Assembly: GCA_004524425.1 (NCBI GenBank)
Contig: SDNN01000074.1
Coordinates: 1 to 11,672, forward strand
Length of the DNA stretch: 11,672 bases
DNA from: Promethearchaeota archaeon
GTDB lineage: Archaea > Asgardarchaeota > Lokiarchaeia > Sigynarchaeales > SOKP01
Direction of reading: 5' to 3'
In this document: piece by piece, positions 6,059-11,672 of the stretch
How the letters are laid out: every line of letters starts with the position of its first letter
Position numbering within the stretch: position 1 is the first letter of the stretch
Program-made: the position numbers and the translations under genes
Notes under the pieces: generated by a model
Database searches by the model: none
Told to the model about the DNA's origin: nothing
Seen by the model: only the letters and a program-made list of their open reading frames with translations

Positions 6059-6553
6059 TTAGTCATTCTCACTTATTTTCTTTTCTAACACTATTAAAAT
6101 GGGATTAAAGCCTGTTTTCGAGAAAACTTTAATCAATTTTTCAGGAACATCATAGCTCACGTTAATTCGAATTGATTCACATCCCCACGATTTTAGGATT
6201 TGTATCGCCCTATCAGCTAAAATTTTGCCCACGTGTTTTCCAATATATTCTTTTTTAGTTGCCCAATTATCAAGATAACCAATATATTGACCTAATGGAT
6301 TCTTCTGGGCTTCAAGCATTCCCATCCCCACTACTTCTCCCGTGTCTTTGGTTTCTGCAATTAAGGTAATGCGTTTTAAGTTCGGCTTAAATTGTCTCAA
6401 GCCGGAGGATTCTCTCCATTGTTCCTCTTTCAAACCGATGTCATATTGATGATGAAGTTCCTTTAAAATTTCTAATGTTGCTTCATAATCTGAAGTTCGA
6501 TAATTTCGAATTATAATTTCATCCTTTTCAAGTGATTCATCTGACATTTTCAT
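6059..6553 (-). CDS. GNAT-family N-acetyltransferase
   Basis: A 164-aa protein with the Gcn5-related acetyltransferase fold, which moves an acetyl group from acetyl-CoA to an amine. The N-terminal strand is IIIRNYRTSDYEAT (13-26). The middle strands are LIAETKDTGEVVGMGML (64-80) and YLDNWATKKEYIG (93-105). The pyrophosphate-binding loop GKHVGK at 105-110 corresponds to the family motif R/Q-x-x-G-x-G/A and is followed by helix ILADRAIQIL. The end has the usual FSKTGF turn (144-149). The acceptor cannot be told: small molecule, ribosomal protein and other proteins are all possible. It lies 10 bp downstream of the 344-aa gene on the same strand, so the two are probably co-transcribed. Start at Met1 (6553) or Met3 (6547) is not settled, as no strong Shine-Dalgarno is present. 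Confidence 0.88.
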   Translation of the reverse strand: MKMSDESLEKDEIIIRNYRTSDYEATLEILKELHHQYDIGLKEEQWRESSGLRQFKPNLKRITLIAETKDTGEVVGMGMLEAQKNPLGQYIGYLDNWATKKEYIGKHVGKILADRAIQILKSWGCESIRINVSYDVPEKLIKVFSKTGFNPILIVLEKKISEND

Positions 6554-6563
6554 ACCAACTTAT

Positions 6564-7598
6564 TTATTTTTTAATTATATTTAGTAAATTTACATCTACT
6601 CTTTTAGATAGTAATTTTTTCTTATCATTTTTATCCTCAATGATAAAGAAAAGATATTCGTCAATATGAGGTAATATTGGTGAAATAAATAAAAGTTCCT
6701 CTTCAGGATACCATATTTCAACTACTTGGTTCATGATTTCTTTCTCAAAAAATTCCTTGACGTGCGTAATTGAGACCCTTAGATCATTCATCTCTTCTTC
6801 TGTATTATTTTTTACTAATATTTCGAGTTCTTGGCTGTCTTCTATGACATTAATATTCAAAATGGAAAGTGCTGTTTTTAAGGATATATCATCAGCTTTT
6901 TTCTTTGAAGGATCAAATAATTTAATGCTTGAAAAAGAATTTGGTTCACCACCACTGCTCAAGTGAGACACATCAATTCCCTTTAAGGTTAAATATGAAA
7001 TGGCTTTTTGTTTTTTGATGGAACTAGGATCAATTTCTCTCACCGCCTTTTCAAAATAATCATCAACGGTTTTACCGATTAGATTCCACAGTTCTTTAGC
7101 AAATTTGTCACCTTTTTCAATTAGCTGTTTTACTTTCGGAGTTTTAATTACTTCGTCTTTTGCAATTTCACTTTCAATTATTTTAAATAGATCATCTTCA
7201 AAATTTTCGCGAATAGTTGAAGTTAATTTCCCAATTAGCTCGTCTCCAAAAATTTCAAGATCATTCGGCAATGAAATAATTATGACTATGGTTTCTGGAG
7301 TTTCTTCCTCTAATCCTGCTCGTCTTTTCTTTCTTTTTGATGTAGTTAAAAATTTTTTACCGAAAAAAGTGTATCCCTTATATTCTAAATCTATGTGGTC
7401 CAAAGCTGCTTGCTCTTCAACATCTAGAAACCAGATACTATGATATTTAATCGGTCTCATGTAATTTTTATCATCTTTATATTGGTCATCTGGATAGATC
7501 ATTAGAGGGATATGGCCTTTGGCCTCATCGAAGTATAAGACATAAACTACGCATAAATCCTCGATCCTTTCTTTTTCATCCCGTTCTTTCTTCGACAT
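6564..7598 (-). CDS. Uncharacterised 344-aa protein, possible longin-like N-terminus and beta-sandwich C-terminus
   Basis: A soluble, charged protein that I cannot assign to a named family. Residues 14-36 form two hydrophobic strands (LCVVYVLYFDE, then HIPLMIYPD). Further strands lie at 53-60, 68-85 and 103-110 and are followed by two amphipathic helices (118-146). This order resembles longin or related small-GTPase-associated folds, of which Asgard archaea have many. A helical linker spans 150-205. Residues 235-340 look like a beta-sandwich: LEILVKNNTEEEMNDLRVSI, IWYPEEELLFISPILPHIDEY, then FFIIEDKN and KRVDVNL. The KNNT-x-DLRV pattern recalls Ig-like or appendage domains. Both domain calls are inference from strand patterns. 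No membrane segment or signal peptide is seen. The gene is first in a unit with the GNAT gene, and has a TATA-like element near 7639-7646 and no Shine-Dalgarno. Confidence 0.75.
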   Translation of the reverse strand: MSKKERDEKERIEDLCVVYVLYFDEAKGHIPLMIYPDDQYKDDKNYMRPIKYHSIWFLDVEEQAALDHIDLEYKGYTFFGKKFLTTSKRKKRRAGLEEETPETIVIIISLPNDLEIFGDELIGKLTSTIRENFEDDLFKIIESEIAKDEVIKTPKVKQLIEKGDKFAKELWNLIGKTVDDYFEKAVREIDPSSIKKQKAISYLTLKGIDVSHLSSGGEPNSFSSIKLFDPSKKKADDISLKTALSILNINVIEDSQELEILVKNNTEEEMNDLRVSITHVKEFFEKEIMNQVVEIWYPEEELLFISPILPHIDEYLFFIIEDKNDKKKLLSKRVDVNLLNIIKK

Positions 7599-7638
7599 CT
7601 TAGATTTTTTGAGCCAGCTACTTAACTATCAAATGAGA

Positions 7639-7646
7639 ATAATATT
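7639..7646 (-). promoter_or_regulatory. TATA-like box before the 344-aa gene
   Basis: Minus-strand AATATTAT following a GAAA that could be part of a BRE. It predicts initiation near 7618 and a leader of about 20 nt. The match is weak because the intergenic region is nearly all A and T. Confidence 0.25.
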
Positions 7647-7708
7647 TTCACTTAGTAATAAGTTCTTTTTAACAAAAAATTTAATAATACTTATCCTAAA
7701 AGTTTAAC

Positions 7709-7716
7709 TATATAAT
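7709..7716 (+). promoter_or_regulatory. TATA box of the enolase-superfamily gene
   Basis: TATATAAT, close to the archaeal consensus, is preceded by an A-rich BRE-like AAAAGTTTAAC. Transcription should begin near 7738, about 17 nt before the ATG at 7755. No Shine-Dalgarno is visible in that short leader. Confidence 0.5.
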
Positions 7717-7754
7717 AAAAAGCTATAATTAAAACGTTTGGATTTGAATTTATC

Positions 7755-8843
7755 ATGAAAATAACGGATGTTAAGACTTATTTATTAGAACTTGATTTTA
7801 AAATTAAAATCGGTTCAATGCCGAGATTTAAAGCAACAGGATTATATACGAATATTCTAACTGATGAAGGAATTGACGGGTGGGCCTTATCTCATTGGAA
7901 TTTGAGCAATCTTGCCCAAAAACATTTTATCGACGAAGCCTTGAAGAGATTAGTGGTGAAAAAAGATCCTTTCATGGTGGAAGAGATTTTTAATGAAGTC
8001 TATCAAAACACTAATCGGATAATGTTTGGAATTCCCGTATCTACATCAGCCATTCAAATAGCATGCTGGGATATTATAGGAAAGGCGACTAAACAACCGA
8101 TCTATAAATTATTAGGGGGTAGAAAAAACAAAATAAAGGCATACGCTTCAATGCCTCGAGGATATTCTGCCAAGGCAGCCGTAGGTGCAGTTGAGGCTGC
8201 ATTAAATCCAGAATTAGGTGGGTTTAAAGCTGTAAAGTTACGAATTGGAAATGGAGTCAAAAAAGATGAGGAATTGATTAAAAACGTGAGAGATGCTTTT
8301 CCTGATATTGACATCATGTTGGATGCAAACTCAGCCTATCATTCCGTTAAAGATGCAGTAGAATTAGCGAAAGTTTGCGATAAATATAGAATAACTTGGT
8401 TAGAAGAGCCCATTCCTACAGACAATTTAAATGGTCTTGCGAAAATAAGAGAACAAGCTCCAGTTGAAATTGCTGGCGGCGAGAATGATTTCGGTATTTA
8501 TCGATTTGAAGATATATTATCAAAAGAATGTTTTGATATTGTACAACCTGATGTAACAAGAAGTGGCGGTTATCTACAATTAAAGAAGATCGATGCCATG
8601 GCAGAAGTGAAGGGCGTGAGATGCATTCCCCATATATTTGGGTTTGGTCATATTCTCGCCGCAAATCTTCATTTTGTCATGTCAACGAGATGTGAATGGT
8701 GCGAATTTCCATTCATTCCCGATGAGTATCAATTACTTGAAGAGCCGATAAAAGCAGAGAAAGGCTGGGTATCAGCAATAGATAAACCAGGCTTAGGAGT
8801 GGAAATTAATAAAGAAATGTTTGAAAAAAACGTGCTTAAATGA
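7755..8843 (+). CDS. Enolase-superfamily enzyme, mandelate racemase/muconate lactonizing type
   Basis: A complete 362-aa member. The N-terminal capping domain (1-125) precedes the beta-barrel. The metal ligands are Asp190 (LDANSAY), Glu217 (LEEP) and Glu243 (GGEN). A His-Asp dyad is formed by Asp265 (QPDVTRSGG) and His293 (IPHIFGFGH), whose 28-residue spacing matches mandelate racemase. The first base motif is K161-x-R163 (VKLRIG), with Arg where mandelate racemase has its catalytic Lys166. Enzymes of this kind take the proton next to a carboxylate and then racemise or dehydrate, often acid sugars such as galactonate or rhamnonate. The intact dyad favours an acid-sugar dehydratase or a related reaction, but the substrate cannot be read from sequence. 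No sugar kinase, aldolase or transporter lies next to it. It is a single-gene unit, divergent from the 344-aa gene and followed by a T-rich terminator. Confidence 0.88.
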   Translation: MKITDVKTYLLELDFKIKIGSMPRFKATGLYTNILTDEGIDGWALSHWNLSNLAQKHFIDEALKRLVVKKDPFMVEEIFNEVYQNTNRIMFGIPVSTSAIQIACWDIIGKATKQPIYKLLGGRKNKIKAYASMPRGYSAKAAVGAVEAALNPELGGFKAVKLRIGNGVKKDEELIKNVRDAFPDIDIMLDANSAYHSVKDAVELAKVCDKYRITWLEEPIPTDNLNGLAKIREQAPVEIAGGENDFGIYRFEDILSKECFDIVQPDVTRSGGYLQLKKIDAMAEVKGVRCIPHIFGFGHILAANLHFVMSTRCEWCEFPFIPDEYQLLEEPIKAEKGWVSAIDKPGLGVEINKEMFEKNVLK

Positions 8844-8846
8844 ATC

Positions 8847-8866
8847 ATTTTTAATTTTTCTTTTTC
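8847..8866 (+). terminator. T-rich terminator after the enolase-superfamily gene
   Basis: Three runs of five T, separated by AA and C, begin 4 bp after the TGA stop. No stem is needed for archaeal termination, and the tract separates this gene from the 7TM gene at 9010. Confidence 0.5.
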
Positions 8867-8979
8867 TAATTCTTCATTTGATATAATCAATTTATTACTT
8901 ATTCTTCAAATAATTAAAAAGCATATTAGCACGATTATTTAACCAATCTTTAGATGATTTTTTTAATATTAAAGTCAAC

Positions 8980-8987
8980 TTTTTATA
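8980..8987 (+). promoter_or_regulatory. TATA box of the 7TM-phosphoacceptor gene
   Basis: TTTTTATA with a preceding AAAGTCAAC that could serve as BRE. Its centre is 26 bp before the ATG at 9010, the exact spacing of a leaderless archaeal mRNA, and no Shine-Dalgarno precedes that ATG. Confidence 0.5.
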
Positions 8988-9009
8988 ATAGTTCTTTAAT
9001 ATAAACCGT

Positions 9010-9864
9010 ATGAATACTCTCATTTTTTATAATTTGATAATTTATCTTTTAATTAGAATTATCGGATTGGGTATTGCCGTTGATCTCTACCATAAAACGA
9101 AGGGATTTAGGTTTAGGTTTCCCATTTTTGGATGGTCTTGCATGGTAATTGCCTCCCTCGCATCATTGTATGTAGGGTTAATAACCAACAATGATCTGAT
9201 AGAGCTCTTTCTATTTTTTAATACCTTATTCGTATCTCTAGGCATTATCTTCTTTATATGGTGGATTTTTACCTATTTCTTAGAGGTTCCTAATAGAGTA
9301 TTCTACTTTTTATTGATTTCCATGGTTTTTTTTCTCATAATAATATTTTATGCTACAAACTATAGATTAGCCATAAATTTTGCTGTATCAATCGTCATTG
9401 TCATGTTATCTAGCTTATATGTCATACCATTTTTAAAATGGAAGGAATTTAAAGCAAGCATGGGCATCGCACTTAAGTGGTATTATGCGTTTCTTATTAG
9501 TTTGGGAATTCATATTCCCATCACGTTATATATCACGTTTCAAGGATTAGGTTATCAGGGTATACGTAGCTCATATGATCTGTATTTAATATTTTTTAAT
9601 TTCGTCCCTTCTATACTTTATTCTATAGTGTTAATTATCCTGCTAATACACGTGGAATATAACTATTCCTACAATCAAAAAGCTGAATTAAAAGATAAAT
9701 ATTCTCATGATTTAGGAAATATTTTACAGTTTATCACGGGATACATGGATGTCGCATCTCCAAATGATGAATTAAATGATAAAGAAAAATTAGAATTGAA
9801 AAATACATTTAAAGTAAAATGCAAGGAAGCAGCTGATCTTCTCAAGGAAATAAGAGAATTATGA
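9010..9864 (+). CDS. 7TM membrane protein with histidine-kinase-type phosphoacceptor tail and no ATPase domain
   Basis: A 284-aa protein. Seven hydrophobic segments (about residues 4-27, 36-59, 64-90, 97-116, 121-142, 155-178 and 190-214) are followed by a cytosolic tail of 70 residues. The tail holds SHDLGNILQFITGY (232-245), which matches the H-box H-D-x-x-N of histidine kinases with His233 as possible phosphate acceptor. A second helix (259-284) could complete a dimerisation hairpin. The N, G1 and G2 boxes of a HATPase domain are absent: the frame ends at TGA 9862-9864, and the opposite-strand gene begins 12 bp later, so no frameshifted domain follows. It may be a phosphorelay intermediate, a sensor that needs a separate kinase, or a dimerisation tail only. 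The start is supported by the TATA box at 8980. No response regulator lies nearby. Confidence 0.8.
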   Translation: MNTLIFYNLIIYLLIRIIGLGIAVDLYHKTKGFRFRFPIFGWSCMVIASLASLYVGLITNNDLIELFLFFNTLFVSLGIIFFIWWIFTYFLEVPNRVFYFLLISMVFFLIIIFYATNYRLAINFAVSIVIVMLSSLYVIPFLKWKEFKASMGIALKWYYAFLISLGIHIPITLYITFQGLGYQGIRSSYDLYLIFFNFVPSILYSIVLIILLIHVEYNYSYNQKAELKDKYSHDLGNILQFITGYMDVASPNDELNDKEKLELKNTFKVKCKEAADLLKEIREL

Positions 9865-9876
9865 ATCATGCGACTT

Positions 9877-10722
9877 TTAGAAGTTATTGTTATTAAATAA
9901 ATCAATTTTTTTGGCATATACCATGAAAACACCAAGTTTAGTACTAACATTTTCCTCTCCCACGTGAACTTCAAAATGTTTATTCTCTAATAATTGGATC
10001 ACTTCATTTAATAAATTCTCTCCTCCTTTTATGTGCTCGTGCACTTCTATGGATATCTGCTTGATGATTTTCCAATGCTCATCTGAAATGCCAGCAAGTA
10101 CTTGTCTCTCATAATTTTCCGCATCAATTTTTAATAAATCAATTTGATCCACATTATTTTCTTTTATGATATCTGAAAGAGGTTTTAGCTGGCATATGAC
10201 CTTTTCACTTCTATATGTCTTTTTGAGAGCTGATTTTACCACGCGTTTTCGCAAGAATTTAGGCACAATCCGAGCGATGGGCTTGTCTTTACAAACTGCT
10301 TCTTTATAGTTCTTAACATATAAATCCACTTTCAAATCTAAATCGAATGGAACGGCTGTAGAGTCTGCACTTACGTTAGGATAATAAAAAAATTCGATGG
10401 TTTTTGCTTTTTCAGCTAAGCCGATATTGAAAGTTTTAATAAAACAAGGAAGACCTCGAACATTAGCTTTCAATACTGTAAAAATGGGCTCTATTGGTTC
10501 AAATGCAAAGATCTTGAGATTAGGAGCTTGTTTAGCTATAAATCGAGAAAAAATGCCAATATTTGCCCCAACATCGAACACGAAATCTCCTTCTTTAACA
10601 TTTATTCCATGTTTTAAGTATTCATTATCGACAAATATCTCATTGTAAACCCAAAGAGCAGTTAATTCATCAAGATAAGAGATTTCATCTCCATTTGGTA
10701 ACGTGAGTGTTTTCATGATCAT
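9877..10722 (-). CDS. FkbM-family SAM-dependent methyltransferase
   Basis: A 281-aa class I methyltransferase. The SAM-binding glycine loop is VFDVGANIG at 48-56, the acidic residue that binds the ribose is in FAFEPIEPIF (73-82), and the FkbM signature LLKIDAENYERQVLAG lies around 195-210. FkbM enzymes O-methylate sugars, polyketides and other secondary products. The 165-190 region is basic and predicted helical, which suggests a polyanionic or surface-associated acceptor, but the substrate is unknown. Its ATG (10722-10720) overlaps the TGA of the upstream MFS gene in a 4-nt ATGA, so translation is probably coupled and both proteins are made together. An alternative ATG lies at 10716. The product could act on a molecule the transporter moves; this is inference from position only. 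Confidence 0.88.
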   Translation of the reverse strand: MIMKTLTLPNGDEISYLDELTALWVYNEIFVDNEYLKHGINVKEGDFVFDVGANIGIFSRFIAKQAPNLKIFAFEPIEPIFTVLKANVRGLPCFIKTFNIGLAEKAKTIEFFYYPNVSADSTAVPFDLDLKVDLYVKNYKEAVCKDKPIARIVPKFLRKRVVKSALKKTYRSEKVICQLKPLSDIIKENNVDQIDLLKIDAENYERQVLAGISDEHWKIIKQISIEVHEHIKGGENLLNEVIQLLENKHFEVHVGEENVSTKLGVFMVYAKKIDLFNNNNF

Positions 10723-11672
10723 CTATCTTTTTGATCCATTTCCCTCCTTCTTTCTGCAAGTGTTTCTCGACATTCTTTTGATTCTCTTGGATAATAAACA
10801 TAAGTTATGAGCCAAAATAATGATCCAAATAACCAAAAAAACAACACTACCGTTATGGCTAGAGGCAACAATGATAAATCTCTTTCTATCATGGAAGAGA
10901 GTAATAGATTTCCTATTATTCCTCCTATATTTACCATTATTCCATTAAATCCATTGACTCTACCTCTTAACTCTGGAGTGCAAACTTCAGAGTAAATGGC
11001 GAAGATGTTTCCTGCACTTAACGATATCAAAAAATAACCTGAAAAACCCAATGCTAAAAGTAAAATCCAAGATATAACAGTTTCAATGATATTGCTTGCT
11101 GCAAATGGTAACAAATAGAATAATAATAAAAGTAAGATTCCAGAAATGAGCCCAAGGAGAGAAATTATTACTCTCCCTCTTAATTTTCCTGAATGGTAAA
11201 ATTTGTCACCAATTTTACCTCCAAAAATAGCCCCGGGAAGTATTCCCATACCCGAGAGAAGATATAATGTAGTAGCATAAACTTCGGCATCTGGACCACT
11301 GAATTTAAAACTCAAATAATATATAGCCCAATTCCCGAGTGCAGAGCTGGCAATCCCCGAGAATAATATATATATCAATATGGCTAATACTGATTTTTTA
11401 TTAAATATCTCTTTAAGGCTTGAAAAGGTTAACTTGTAATCATATCTAATAGTGCCTTTAAAGTTCTCAAATTCCGGCTCAGCACGCCCCCTTTCAGGAT
11501 CCATTCCTTTTAAACTGTAATTTATTAGAGCTAAGGATCCCAAAATGAATGCCAAACCATATGCCAATCTCCATCCGTCCGGACCTCCATATCTGCCTAA
11601 TAATCCACCAAGTATGATTCCTAAACCACTACCCAAGGTAAGGGAGAGATGCATGCTCCCGTATTTATTTCC
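10719..11672 (-). CDS. MFS transporter, partial (N-terminus beyond right edge)
   Basis: The frame is open to the window edge, so the Met at 11654 is internal and the true start lies to the right. About 317 residues are visible. They begin in the middle of the first half (GSMHLSLTLGSGLGIILGG, TM4-like, then a WRLAYG loop) and contain the central charged linker at about 50-85 (numbered from Met 11654) and most of the second half. The loop GGKIGDKFYHSGKLRGR (145-161) is a motif-A variant of the major facilitator superfamily, and a GRVNGFNGIMVNIGG stretch marks the TM10-11 region. About nine or ten membrane segments are present. Such proteins move small solutes by proton symport or antiport; no substrate-specific motif is visible. 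Its last codon overlaps the FkbM gene start. Confidence 0.85.
   Translation of the reverse strand, partial: GNKYGSMHLSLTLGSGLGIILGGLLGRYGGPDGWRLAYGLAFILGSLALINYSLKGMDPERGRAEPEFENFKGTIRYDYKLTFSSLKEIFNKKSVLAILIYILFSGIASSALGNWAIYYLSFKFSGPDAEVYATTLYLLSGMGILPGAIFGGKIGDKFYHSGKLRGRVIISLLGLISGILLLLLFYLLPFAASNIIETVISWILLLALGFSGYFLISLSAGNIFAIYSEVCTPELRGRVNGFNGIMVNIGGIIGNLLLSSMIERDLSLLPLAITVVLFFWLFGSLFWLITYVYYPRESKECRETLAERRREMDQKDR

Noticed and set aside
7105..7443. Plus-strand open frame of 112 codons, Ser/Ile/Phe-rich
   Set aside because: Antisense to the 344-aa gene; the Ser-rich make-up results from complementing Glu/Lys/Asp codons.
9705..9974. Minus-strand open frame of 89 codons spanning the convergent gene ends
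   Set aside because: Overlaps both the phosphoacceptor tail and the FkbM C-terminus, both of which carry recognisable motifs.
11652..11654. ATG at 11654 as the start of the MFS gene
   Set aside because: The frame stays open to the right edge with family-like residues upstream (GNKYGS), and the first three or so membrane segments are missing, so this Met is internal.
1..11672. tRNA, rRNA, CRISPR array or insertion sequence
   Set aside because: Reading both strands, I saw no cloverleaf with a TTCRA arm, no regularly spaced direct repeats, no transposase-like frame and no terminal repeats.

Overview
The window looks like chromosomal DNA from an Asgard archaeon, most likely of the Lokiarchaeia. 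This is inferred from several signs. The DNA is very AT-rich and the proteins are rich in Lys, Ile, Asn and Glu. Archaeal TATA-type boxes sit about 26-27 bp before several start codons, giving probable leaderless transcripts, and intergenic gaps are T-rich. An archaeal thiolase / HMG-CoA-synthase-like / DUF35 gene set is present, as are 7TM proteins of a style common in Lokiarchaea and a possible longin-like protein. No rRNA, tRNA, CRISPR array, transposase or phage gene was seen, so the assignment rests on coding style only.

Left part (1-2900): a MoxR-type AAA+ ATPase runs off the left edge on the minus strand. Next come a seven-helix membrane protein and a HAD-family 5'(3')-deoxyribonucleotidase-like phosphatase, both minus. 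A 55-codon plus-strand gene candidate with its own TATA box and a palindrome follows. It converges on a 94-aa minus-strand hypothetical protein.

Centre (3050-5800): a two-gene minus-strand operon encodes an HMG-CoA-synthase-fold protein fused to a DUF35 zinc-ribbon/OB domain, then a thiolase. In the archaeal mevalonate pathway, thiolase, DUF35 protein and HMG-CoA synthase are separate chains of one complex that channels acetoacetyl-CoA. Here the synthase and DUF35 parts are one chain, and by my alignment all three catalytic residues (Glu, Cys, His) of the synthase domain are replaced. The thiolase keeps its catalytic Cys and His residues. I infer a complex in which the thiolase does the chemistry and the fused protein serves as scaffold or acyl/CoA-binding partner, comparable to the bacterial PhlACB acyltransferase. 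Its substrate is unknown.

Right-centre (5700-8850): a 365-bp non-coding stretch holds the operon promoter, a nested inverted repeat and a repeated palindrome. It is followed by a minus-strand pair, a GNAT acetyltransferase downstream of a 344-aa protein with a possible longin-like N-terminus and a beta-sandwich-like C-terminus. Divergent from these is an enolase-superfamily (mandelate racemase-like) enzyme.

Right part (9010-11672): a 7TM protein ends in a histidine-kinase-type phosphoacceptor segment without an ATPase domain. It converges on a translationally coupled minus-strand pair, an MFS transporter running off the right edge and an FkbM-family methyltransferase. Apart from the thiolase operon and the two other close pairs, neighbouring genes show no obvious shared pathway.
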